From positions 68,214,052 to 68,278,051 of the forward strand of contig NC_057815.1 in NCBI RefSeq assembly GCF_910594005.1: a stretch of 64,000 nt of DNA. Reading direction: 5' to 3'. The DNA comes from Cervus elaphus. Taxonomy: Eukaryota > Chordata > Mammalia > Artiodactyla > Cervidae. The notes under the pieces are model-generated. The model was not told the origin of the DNA. It searched no databases and worked only from the letters and a program-made list of their open reading frames with translations. Made by a program: the position numbers and the translations under genes. Of the stretch, positions 21,843 through 32,422 are shown piece by piece. Every line of letters starts with the position of its first letter. The stretch's first letter is position 1.

Positions 21843-23716
21843 ACCTGATCCTCCCTTATGTCCTGTCTCATGCCATGCTCTCCTGGCTGCAGGGCTAAGA
21901 CCTGCACCTTGAGTATATGAGAGGCTGAGGGGAGGCAGCCTAGCAGTGTGTGTGTGTGTCTGTGTGTAGAATAGCTCCTTGAGATATGTGGACAAAAAGA
22001 CAGGTGAGTTCTAGGTCAGTGGGGTCAGGACAAGAGGCTCTCTCCTCCTCAAGGTCCCCAGGCTGGATTATTTTGCATTTAGGGTCTCAGAGCCCTGGAA
22101 TTGCATGGCAAATGTCTAGAAATCTGGCATTTTAGAATCTTGAAGTTCTAGAATGTGTGTCTTCTAAACATTGAAAGGGACCTCCGAGGTGATGTGGGAA
22201 ACCTGGTAAATTGTGTCAGCAAGGAGCACCCTCTCTCTGTGAGGAGCCCAATCCCTCCCTTCCACTTTTAGGGCCAGAGAAAGCAACCTGGGACTCCTTG
22301 ACAGTCCCAGCTTTGCCTTGAGGCCAAGAACACTCCTCACCCCAGCTGGCTTTTCTCCGAGTGGTTGGCAGTGTACGAGTCTCCTTATATTCTCCAAGCA
22401 AATTCCCTACCCCTGCTCTCAGTCATTCCTCATGAGAAAGGGTTAAATTCTTTTGAAGCATTTCCATCTGTCAGTGGCCCTCAAAGAGTGCCCCGCCAGT
22501 CCCACAGGACAAAATAGTGATGGTTTCTAACAAGGTTAGAGAACTGTATCTCTAACAGGTCACCCCCACCCTCAGTTCCAAAGACATGTCCTCTGGCACT
22601 GTAACCTAAGACTGCAGTAAGTCCTGGCATATAAAACATGCTACTAGTTGTGGCTCACTGTCAGCAAAAATCCTTGAGGGTTTTGGATGAGAGCTGATGC
22701 TAAGTATCAAATCAATAGTTGTCAAAAATCAACAAATTGAGTACCTAAGTTATGCTAGTTGATATTTAACCTTAGTGTCATTCACTGATTCCCATTAAAT
22801 GTTGTCTCTGAGCTGCTTCCCTTCTTGCAGCCTTGCAGTGGCTTTGGGCTTTATGGCATGATCAGCAGGTCCCCAGGGGCCCCAGCCTCTTCTGCAGATC
22901 CAGCCATTTGCTAACTCTCTACTGAATACAACTTTGCCAGTCCTAGAAAAGCTAATGACCTGGGGGAGAAATTATATTCAATCAAATTCTAGAGAAACGA
23001 AGTCATAGGAAACTGCGTGCTCAGAGTAGAGGCTCCTGTATCCAGTCTAAGGAAATTTCTTAAAGTCACGTTTGAACAGGATTTTGAAGGATGAATAGGA
23101 GTTTGCTGAACAGAGATCAAAAGAATCAGCTTCTGCAAAGGCGTGGAGACAGGAAGATCTATTAGTCTGAGGATTCAAAAAGACTGTTTATGGCTGGGGT
23201 AGATAGGAAGATGTTTGTGGGTAAGATGGTTCTGCGTTCCCCTCACTCTCCACTGCACTAGAGGGACTTCCACCCTCAGAGGAGAACCCAGGGAAGCAGG
23301 GAGATGCGATATGTGGGCCAGGAGAACTGCATGCTTCTCTCGCTTGTTCCTTCCTTCTTTTTGTGCCCATCCTTTTTGTGGCAAGCCTCATGCTGAGCTA
23401 AGGAGACAGAGGAATCAGCTAAGCTGTGTCCACAGGAGGCCAGATGGGCATGGGGGTAAGGGAAGGGGTCACAAAGAGGCCTTGCAGAAAAAGGTGAGAT
23501 GGAGGGGTCTGGCTGGTTCTCCCCTGACACCCTGATGTCACCCCCTCACTGCAGACCCTCTCAGCAGCACCAAGGACCCACTGAATGGCCAGCCTCCCCC
23601 TCTAATCAGATGCTGTGAATGCTGCTGGAAGTGTGAGGTAGGCAGGGGACTGCAGGGGCCAAGTGCCGGGGGGAAGCTCCAACCAGGATGTGCCCTTAAA
23701 GAGCAGGTAAGTTAAA
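21843..23716. other. Intergenic, no gene seen
   Basis: This is unclassified sequence with a short (TG)n at about 21945-21967. A possible ATTAAA poly(A) signal for TPBGL lies at 22794-22799. Small frames on both strands have no family resemblance. Confidence 0.35.
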
Positions 23717-23856
23717 GACTTCCCTGGTGGTCCAATGCCTAGGAGTCTGTGCTCCCAATGCAGGGGACTGGGATTCCATCCCTGGTCAGGGAACTGGATC
23801 TCACTAGTTCTGCAACTAAAACTCAGCACAGCCAAATAATTTTTTTTTTTTTTTTT
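23717..23856 (+). mobile_element. CHR-2-type SINE with poly-T end
   Basis: The head gacttccctggtggtccaat and the segment with gggattccatccctggtcag identify a CHR-type SINE shared by cetaceans, hippos and ruminants. An 11-bp match, aagagcaggta, occurs at 23699-23709 and 23857-23867. The first copy is separated from the element by a few diverged bases. The 3' end is a run of 16 T (23841-23856) rather than an A-rich tail. Confidence 0.88.
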
Positions 23857-23867
23857 AAGAGCAGGTA

Positions 23868-26217
23868 GGATAGAGAGCAGGTAGAAAGGGAGAAAAAAGA
23901 TGTGTGACTGTCAGAAATGTGACAGACAGGAGGTGGCTCTGAGGCAAGAAAACTGTCAGACTTCCTGGGGTTCGGTGACCCTGTGAAACCTGAAATTTCC
24001 TCTCAAAAACAGAGGAGAGCCATGATCACCATCTCCTTGAGGAGGCATTTACTTCTATGACCCCATTCCTCCCCCGGCCCCTCAGTTCTGGGATGAGAAC
24101 CAGAGAGGGCCCAGCTGGAGTCCAGAGGGCTGGCGTTCAGTCTGAGCTCAGCATGACTCGCCATGTCGTCTGGTCCCTGCTCAGTCAGAAACACAGGTTA
24201 GGCCCCATTGTGTGCTTGGGTGCTGGGGATTCAGCAATGAACCCCTAAGAGCCGGCTTTTACCTGCTAGGTTTGTTCCACCCCTGGCCATGGACATCCCC
24301 TGCCCTTCCCTGGCTCCAGGTTCCTCCTGTCCAGACTGGGGGCTGGACTTGTGACCTCCAGAGGCACTGTCTGCTCTCACTGAGGTCCATCTCCTTCTTC
24401 ATTAAGTCTGCCTGGCAGACTCACGGCCCTAATTTATGGGCATGGCCTTTCCTGGACTGGGAGAAGTGACCGGGGCAGTTAATATTCCTGTGGTAATGCG
24501 CTTGGCTGCCTGAGTCCCCTTCTTGGCTCCCTCACCCCCCTCTCTCACCGCCTCTACCTTCTTCCTTCAGCACTGCTTCGTGGTGACTTGCCCAGGGGAG
24601 GCCGGTCTTCTGGAGACCACCTCAGCTAACCCTTCTGTGTACTGATGGGGGAGTTGAGGCCCAGCGAGTGCAGGAGCCCATCCAGAGCACACCAGGTGTC
24701 GGGAGCAGAGCCGATCCACAGCTCTGGATGCCCCCTGGGGTCTTCCCTTGCCCTGCTCTGGGTCTGAGTACCTGGCCGGGCTTCCCAAACTCCTGACTCT
24801 GTATCTGTACCTCTGTGGCCATTGCCTCCTGCGGCCAGGCCTGTGGGGACCTGGAGATAAAAAGCCAACAAAGAAGGGGTGGGGAGCCCTCTTTAACCTC
24901 TATCAGCAGCTTCCTGCAGGCCTCAGAAACCCCCTCCAGCCTCCTACCAGCAGAAACCCTGCTGAGGGCTCCCTCTCAAAGAAGGGACATCTCTTCCCAT
25001 CTCTGAGAGGAGAAAGGGGTTTGCTCTGGACCCCCAGGCTCCGAGGTCCCTCTGCCTGAAAATCATCCTTTCTCAGCCTCTCATCTCTGCTAGCACCTGC
25101 TGAGATGGGCCACATCCTGTGCTTAGTAAAGATGGGGTCGCTGGGATAGTGGAGGCAAGGGGGGTTAAGTCCTAACTAAGGTGACTGTCCAAGCGAGGAA
25201 ATCTTGGAGAGCACAAGGGACCTCTATTAATAATTATGCTGGGACAAGAACAAGTTAGGACAGTACCAGGCTGCTGGCCCTGGACTCTAGTGACTTAAGA
25301 CCTGGAGGGGTAAAGAAAAAGTGCTAGACTGCTAGTCTGCCAGCACTGGATTCACTCTCTGTCCTTGAGCCTGTCCTCCAGCCATGCTGGATGACTTCTT
25401 GAATGCCATTCTCCAGCCATACCAGGCTACTCAGATTGTTAGTACAAGTTTCCAGCTATTCCAGGACCCCCACACCTTTGCTCCCACAGTGCTCTCTGCC
25501 CGGGATCCTTACCCCCAACAGAGAGCAGCAGGACGTTTCAAGAGTCCCCTCTGCTTTCCTGACCTGTCTTCCTCCTGTCGCCAGACCCGCAGGCTTCCAT
25601 GTGGGCTGGTTTGTTTTCTGGCCCATTGTCTGCACCAGACTAGATGCCCCCCGCCCCAGGGGCTGGGCTCAGTTCCCTTTTGGGTGCCTGACCCTGGTGC
25701 TCAGAGATACGCGAGCACTGTCTCTGCCCCACAGAAACCTGAAGCACGGGGGAAAAGCCATTATGTGGGGCTCGTGGCCTCCTTCTGCTGTGTGTCAGAT
25801 GTCCACACCCTGTAACTTCCACAACCTCTCACCTCAATTGAACTGGGGCTGCAGTTACAGAAGATGCCTGTGTGGCCAGCTCCTTGTTACTAGTCAATAA
25901 AGTGAGAAAACAGAACACGCAGCTTTAGAATATATATGCAAAACATAATTTAGCTTTAGTTTCTAGACTTTGACTTTTCAATACGATTATCGCTTTCTAG
26001 TCCTCCGTTTGGGATTCTTGTCCAGCGTCCTATATGGGCAACATCTGCCTCTGGCTCTGGCTTGGTTCCTTGACCCAGGGGGCAGTGACATCTATTGGCC
26101 GGTTTGTGTAAGAGCAGAACCAGTTTTTAAAAAATGCTTTCCATACATGTGCCATCTGCTGGTGGACATGGGAATGTTCCTTCCTTCTTTTAGTAAAACC
26201 TGTTCAGCAAGTATTTT
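23868..26217. other. Intergenic, no gene seen
   Basis: About 2.3 kb of mostly unclassified DNA. An AATAAA occurs at 25896-25901 without a gene to attach it to confidently. The 143- and 165-codon overlapping + frames at 25384-25900 use different frames of the same DNA and show no domain I recognise. Confidence 0.35.
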
Positions 26218-26332
26218 ATAAAGTGCCTACTATGTGCCAAGTACTATGTTCGACAGAAGCTAGCGTTTTTCTAGGCACTTTACATATATTAACCCATTTT
26301 AACCTGATGACAATTCTATGAAGTAGGTATGA
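26218..26332 (-). repeat. MIR SINE, first part (split by insertion)
   Basis: The phrase aagtgcctactatgtgccaag, followed by a ctaggcactttacatatatt block and tatgaagtaggta, is a classic MIR pattern. It resumes at 26590 after a CHR SINE, so one MIR copy has been split. Strand is uncertain. Confidence 0.75.
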
Positions 26333-26589
26333 TTTATTTTTGGCTGTGCCAGTTGCCAGCTTTCTCTAGCTGTGGGGAGAGGGGGCTACTCTTTGTTCCG
26401 GTGTGTGGGCTTCTCATTGCGGTGGCTTCTGTTGTTGCAGAGCACAGGCTCTACACACTCAGGCTTCAGTAGTTGTGGCACATGGGCTTAGTTGTCCCGC
26501 AGTATGTGGAATCCTCCAGACCAGGGACTGAACTTATGTCTCCTGTATTGGCAGACTGCTTCTTAACCACTAGACCACCAGGGAAGTCC
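26333..26589 (-). mobile_element. CHR-1-type SINE inserted into MIR
   Basis: Read on the minus strand, the element starts gggacttccctggtggtcta and ends with a ggccaaaaataaat-like tail, typical of full CHR-1 elements. Matching ctatgaagta at 26316-26325 and 26590-26599 marks the duplicated target within the host MIR. Confidence 0.9.
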
Positions 26590-26705
26590 CTATGAAGTAA
26601 TTATTATCATTCCTACTTTACAAATGAAGAAACTATGGCAACTGAAGAAGAATTTGCTGAAGGTCACAGTGCTAATAAGGGTCAAGGTAGGCTAAGAACT
26701 CAGAG
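26590..26705 (-). repeat. MIR SINE, second part
   Basis: This continues the interrupted MIR, with cctactttacaaatgaagaa and a gctgaaggtcacagtgct block. These correspond to the MIR region that normally follows directly on the part ending before the CHR element. Confidence 0.75.
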
Positions 26706-27069
26706 CCCATGTGCTTGGATCATAAACAAGTAAACAAACAAGATACTTTTTATGAGGAAAATAGAGTGATGTAAGAGTGATGGGTAAGTGTGTCCTTTTA
26801 ATGGGGTAATCAGGCAGGCTTCTCTGAGAAGGTGTCTTACCCTGAAGAACGGGAAGGAAGGAGCTCTGCAAAGAGCCTGGGAAAGATGAATCCACGCAGA
26901 AGAAACCGAGTGCAAAGGTGCAGAGGCTGAATATTTAATACTGAGTGGGAAGCTGGTTCTGGCCATTCTGAATACTTCGCCAATCAGTTCTTCCCTACCT
27001 GGCCGCAGCCTCTGCCTCTCTAAGCCAGATCCCTTTCCCAGCTTCCTCCCTGACCCCTCTGCCTCTGGC
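26706..27069. other. Intergenic, no gene seen
   Basis: This is unclassified sequence between MIR and L2 relics, without a supportable exon. Confidence 0.35.
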
Positions 27070-27710
27070 CTTCTCCTCTGGTCCATCCTCTGCAAAACAG
27101 CCAAAGTGATCCTAAAAATGCATGAATCTGATCCATCGCACTGTCCTGCTTAAAACCTGTCCCACTAACTACCTTCTGGATTAAAAAAAAAAAAAACCAA
27201 GCCCTTTGGGCTAATTATCTGTAACCTTCCTCCCCGTGGCTATGGTTTGGTCCCATCTCCCATTAGCTCTTCTGGTTGCCTTCATTCTAGCCACATCGAA
27301 GTCCTTACAATTCCCTGAAGGTCTCAGTTTGTCTCACTCCTGAGGCTTCCCATGTGCCACCTCTTCTATTTGGAATGCCTATAGCTTGTCCTCACTTGCT
27401 TAACTGCTTCTCATCCTTCACAAGTCAGTTGAAGGAATTCCTTCTCTAGGAAGCTTGCCTTATTTCCTACCCTACCCACCCCTCCTTAGTGCTCCATGGC
27501 ATGACATGAATGCATGTCAGCCCCCCATCCCCAATATCCTCAACATCAAGTCCAAATCTTTGTCGTCATGCCTTATATTCTTGTGAATTTGTGAGCTCCT
27601 TGAAGGAAAGGATAATCTTATTTATCTTTCTGTCTTCAGGGTCCAACATTAGCCCCAGCAAATGGTATGAGCCCTATAAATATTGTTTGTAGTTTGTGAG
27701 CTATAAATTG
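27070..27710 (+). mobile_element. L2 LINE relic, long
   Basis: The copy shows consecutive L2 3' phrases: ccaaagtgatcctaaaaatg, tgcttaaaacctgtcccac, ttggaatgcctatag..., a gtgagctccttgaaggaaag block and finally a taaatattgtttgtag end. A 14-nt A run interrupts it near 27182. Confidence 0.65.
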
Positions 27711-27724
27711 TTTAGTTTTTTACT

Positions 27725-28244
27725 TTTTTTTTTTTTTGCTTTTTATTGAGATACATCTTTGCATAGAGTAAAAATACACTCTTTTCTGGCATACAGTTGA
27801 TTTTGACAATCAAGACATGAAACAGTTCCATCACCCTCCAAAGTACCTCCTGCTGCCCCTATGTAGACAACCCTTCAGATCAACTTCAGTCACTGGCTAC
27901 TAGTGGTCTGTTTTCCATCCCCATAGTTTTGCCTTTTCCAGAATGTCATATAAATAGATGCATATGTATTTGTCCTTTTAAGTCTAGCTTCTTTTGTTAG
28001 CATGATGCTTTTGAGACTCATCCTTATTGTATGTATGACTCATTTGTTCATTTTTATTGCTGAATAGTATTCCATTGTATGACTATATAATAGTTTATCC
28101 ATTCACACTAGCTGAAGAGCATTTGGGATATTTTAAGCTATGTGTACATCTATTATTTACATTCACATACAGGTTTTTGCAGGGACAAGACTTTTCATTT
28201 ATTTTGGGAGTGGAACTTTTAAGTCTTATAATAAGTATCTTTAA
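27725..28244 (-). mobile_element. L1 LINE 3' part, reverse orientation
   Basis: A T run at the left is the reverse-strand A-tail. It is followed by reverse L1 3' sequence such as gtattccattgtatgac and tagtttatccattcacac. Together with the next two L1 segments it forms one old L1 interrupted by SINEs. Confidence 0.8.
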
Positions 28245-28448
28245 TAGTGGTAAAAAACCTGCCTGCCAATGCAGAAGACCTAGGAGTCACAGGTTCACTC
28301 CCTGGGTTGGGAAGATCCCCTGGAGGAAGAAATGGCAATCTACTCCAGTATTCTTGCCTGGAGAATCCCATAGAAAGAAGAGCCTGGCGGGCAACAGTCC
28401 ATTAGGTCGCAGAGTTGGACACAACTGAAGCAACTTAGCACGCATGCA
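28245..28448 (+). mobile_element. Bov-tA-type SINE inserted in L1, 5'-truncated
   Basis: The sequence from gtggtaaaaaacctgcctgcc through gggttgggaagatcccctgg to gaagcaacttagcacgcatg is a ruminant SINE lacking the first bases of its head. It interrupts the surrounding reverse-oriented L1. Confidence 0.9.
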
Positions 28449-29158
28449 GACTTATAAGAAACTGCCAAATTGTTCTCCAAAGCATCTGTACCATTCTGTA
28501 TCCTTACCAGCAGTGTTCCATTTCCTTCACAGTCTCACCAGCTCTGTTTATAGGAAACAACAATTAGATAGCCTTTGCACCTTTTTGGAAGATCAGTTGA
28601 TATGTGCTGGCCTATTTTTGGATTCTGGAGGTCATTTCATTGATGTGTCTATTCTTTCATCAGAACCACTCTGTCTTAATTACTGTAGCTTCACAGTAAG
28701 TCTTGAGAACAAGGAGTAAACAACTCCAACTGTTCCTTTTAAAAACTGCCTGGCTAGTCTAGTTCCTTTATTTTTCCATATAAATTTTAGGATTACATTG
28801 TCTACATCTGTAAAAAAGATCCTGCAGAGATCTTGATTTGGATTGCACTGAATCTATAGTCAGTTTGGAAAGAATTGATACCTTAACAATATTGAGTTTT
28901 CTAATCCATGAACATAGTACATGCCTCAATCTGTTTAGGTCTTCTTTCTTTCATCGATATTTGTTACTTTAGAGATGTACATAGAGATTATGCACATATT
29001 TTGCTATACTCATACCTAAGTATTTCCATTTTGGTGCTACTGTAGGTGGTGTTATCTTTTTATTTGGCATCGTCTTTTAAAATGTCAAGATCCAGTTGTT
29101 TCATGTTACTATACAGAAATACAATTGATTTTTGTATATTGAGCATGCATCCTCATTG
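28449..29158 (-). mobile_element. L1 LINE ORF2 region, reverse orientation
   Basis: The reverse complement reads as the C-terminal part of L1 ORF2. Diagnostic phrases are aactgccaaattgttctcc, ttactgtagcttcacagtaag, gattgcactgaatctatag and acatagtacatgcctcaatc. Frameshifts and stops show the copy is dead. Confidence 0.8.
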
Positions 29159-29380
29159 GGGGCTTCCCAGGCAGTGCAATGGTAAAGAATTTGCCTGCCA
29201 CTGCAGGAGACTCAAGAGACGCGGGTTCAATCCCTGGGTTGGGAAGATCCCCTGGAAGAGGAAATAGCAACACATTCCAGTATTCTTGCCTGGAAAATTC
29301 CATGGATAGATGAGTCTGGTGGGCTATAGCCCAGGGGGTTGCAAAGAGTCAGACACGACTGAGCTACTGAGCACGGCACG
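29159..29380 (+). mobile_element. Bov-tA/BovA-type SINE with TSD
   Basis: This is a full ruminant SINE, from ggggcttcccaggcagtgc to gagctactgagcacggcacg. It is flanked by tcctcattg at 29150-29158 and 29381-29389 and lies within old L1 sequence. Confidence 0.93.
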
Positions 29381-29389
29381 TCCTCATTG

Positions 29390-31150
29390 ATCATGCATCT
29401 TCTTTTTCTGGTTCTTTGTATGTTAAGTAATTTCAGATTGTATCCTGGATTCTGTGAGTGTTATATGGTGTAGACTCTGGGTTGGTGTTGGGTTTTGTTG
29501 TTGCTGTTGTTTTAAGAAGAAAACAACTAATTTAGTTTCAGACCCAAAGTTGTGTCTCACCTTCTGTTGGTGGTGGTTCTAATTTCAACACAAATCCACA
29601 AAAGAAAAGAGAAATAAAAGGGAAATTTAAACCATGCAGCTTACTTTTCCAAAGTTTTGCTCCCCTGGACCACCTGCCTGCTTTTGTTTGATTTTCAGAG
29701 TCATTAGGTAGTTGTGTTTTGTATTTTTGTCCAGAGTTTTTATGTAATCAGTAGGAGAGACAAGTTCTAGTGGACTTTGTCTCGATCAGAATTTGAAACA
29801 CCTATGCTGAAATTTTTAAAAAGCTAAGAGAAATGAAGTCTCAAAACACCATGAAGACAGTGACAGCAGAAGAAAAGCTCAAAACTAAAGAGGCAATAGT
29901 AAACACCTCTCCTATGTTTAGATTCCTGTTCAGGTGTCAGGGCGCTCCTAAATGGTGGTATCCAGGCCAATAGGATTATTCCTGTTTTTTTGATGAGAAT
30001 ATTAAAGAGCTGGTCATTTGCCTATTTGGTCTCAGATCTAATCCCCTGATTTTCTCCTGTTCTATATTGCAAGGCATTGACCATTGTAGGCTACATTTCC
30101 CCCATTCTGTGAATATTAGCTTCTAATTAAGAGTCTGCCAATAGGAGGGCAGGAGAGAAGAAACCACAGAGTATTTCTCCCACTCTGCTTTGGAAGCATC
30201 CCAGGAATAGAGGTCTTTCTTCTCTGGTCTGGATTCATCAGATACCCTCTCCCTCCACATCCCCGCTGGGCTTCCCTGGTCCTTGGCTCAGTAACATCAC
30301 CTCCTCTCCCTGTCCTTCCACCCTACAGGTGGTAGTCATTTCCTGTTGTACCTGGGTTGCCCTTTTCAACTCTTGCAACATTTTTATAACCAGTTTCTTT
30401 GATCTGATTAAATACTGGCATAGGCTTTGTTTATCTGGACTTGGACTGACACAGTCCATGAGGGAGGGCAGAATCAAAGCTCTAGCTCCTGTCTCCTGAC
30501 TCAGGAGACACTGACAGTGTCTTTCCATCACCCTTCTCTAGCTGGAAGGAGAGTCAGAGGAAACAGACCAGCTTCTGGCCAACCAGGAGGGCAATGCACT
30601 GATCTAAGCTGCACATTATTTTACAGGAGTGTAAAAAAAATTGTTCCACATATATGACCAATTTCCTAGAGAAATTATCTTGTATCCAGCAGCACCTTCC
30701 TTTCGTATGAATACAGTATCCTGTCATTTAGGACTCTGAATCTTCCTCATCCGTACCACCACTCCTCCATGAGTTCTTTTCAAACAGGCAGTAGGTAAGT
30801 CATACAAAACCCAAGTGACTTTGGGGAGATCCAACAGAGCAGAAGAGACTTGAATAAGAACCAGGGCAGCACTCCAGCTGAAGAGGTCAGCAACGCCAAA
30901 GAGAAGATGGGATGGCTTTATCCTAGGAGCAAAGTCACGGGATCCAGTGGGGTCTGAGACGGGTCAGAGGTTTGGCAACTCCCCCAGTTGCAACTCCCCT
31001 AAGGCTGCTACATGGCAGCGAGGGGAGGAGAAGCCGTGAGGAACCCGGTTGGAGTTGGAGCTAACACGTGGCCCAGCCAGTCCAGGGCAGCCAGACAGCA
31101 TTTTCTGGTCTATGTCCTGCCATGGGCTTATGAGACAGAAATAAAAGCAC
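29390..31150. other. Intergenic with unassigned old repeats; space between TPBGL and ARRB1
   Basis: The first part (to about 29900) is AT-rich and probably LINE-derived. About 30000-30480 ends with the phrase ctggacttggactgacacag, in the style of an old interspersed repeat that I cannot name. No gene is seen. The right edge is the predicted ARRB1 poly(A) site on the minus strand. Confidence 0.35.
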
Positions 31151-31174
31151 AGTCGGCATCTGTCACAAAAGACC

Positions 31175-31180
31175 TTTAAT
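31175..31180 (-). terminator. ARRB1: Candidate ARRB1 poly(A) signal ATTAAA
   Basis: On the minus strand ATTAAA is followed some 30 nt later by a U/GU-rich stretch (TTTTATTTCTGTCTC), the usual arrangement of a cleavage site. Cleavage is predicted near 31150-31165. I saw no AATAAA on the minus strand between here and the stop codon. Confidence 0.5.
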
Positions 31181-32382
31181 GGTCTCCTACTTATGGTTCT
31201 TTTGTTCATTTGTCCTGTTAAGAGTTGATAAACTGTAATAACTTATCTGACATAATAAGGAATGCCACAGGTACAACAGATAAACCTGGAAGGTGGCCCA
31301 GGAATAAGGGTATCACAAAAGAATCACTTAACAGAAGGACCACAGACCTGGAGACCAGTTCTCAGTCACTTGTCACTCCCCACACCCCGGCTGAGCGCTG
31401 GCTCCCACTGGGAAGGAAGAGGCAGCCCCCTCCCCCAGCAACTGTGGCTAGACCCCAACACTGAGCAGAAATGCTCCAGGAAGATGGTCATCCTACACGG
31501 ATCCCAAGTGCTCTTGGATCTGCAGAGCAGGCCATGATGCATCCTGAGTTGGTGAGTCCCCCTTCATACCCACCTCTCCCATGACCCTTGCGGCAATCCC
31601 TTTGAGGCGGGCAAAGCCTGGCACTATCTCCACCTTACACAAGGGGGAACTGAGGTCAGGACCCCAAGGGCACACTTGGACTGAACACAGAATAGCACTT
31701 GGCACTCTTTCTCCCATGCCACGTGGTTTGTTGAGTCCTAAGTCTAACATTTTCACCTGGAATTCCCTGGGTGGGGGCCAGGCAGGATTCTGTGCCAAGA
31801 GTTGGTCCAGGTCTCCCCAAAGTGCCCACCTCTTAGTCACCCCTGGTGAGGGACCTGGGCAGAGGGGCAGGCCAGCAAGAAGAGAATTTGGAGGATTGCA
31901 GGTGGGGGGACCAGCCTCTCTTCAGGGACCCGCCTGTAGCCCACACACTCAGTTGATTATAAATGTGGGAACAGAATCCTATCAGAATTGCTTCAGGGAG
32001 ATTTGCTGCTTAAAAGGAATCTGGAGGAATCCTGCCTTCATAAGAGGGACTTTGGTCATAAAGTCCTCCCTCAGCATTTCTTTTTTGAAATCTGGACTTC
32101 CCTCCACCTGGCTGTATATTAAAGAAGAACCCAACTCTATTTTCCTATCACACTGCTTCTCTATCATCTCATGGGCCCGGGTCAGGAAAGTCAGGTGTCA
32201 CACTGGGGCACAGACACAAGTCCTGGGGTGGGGCTGGGCCTCTTTGCTTCATTCACGGCCCCCCACACTGCCTGGGCCATTATCGGGGACAAGACCCATC
32301 CTCACAGCACCAGGCCCCCGCCCAAGTCAAACCCAGGCCAGAGCTTCAGTGGGGGTGAGCTACAAAACCATCAAGTGTTTGC

Positions 32383-32422
32383 ATGTTTACATGTGTGTAC
32401 ATGTATGTGTGTGTGTGTGTGA
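32383..32422. repeat. (TG)/(TA) simple repeat
   Basis: Alternating tgtg, tacatg and tatgtg units end in a (TG)8-like run. It lies inside the predicted ARRB1 3'UTR, so the transcript carries the CA version. Confidence 0.85.
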
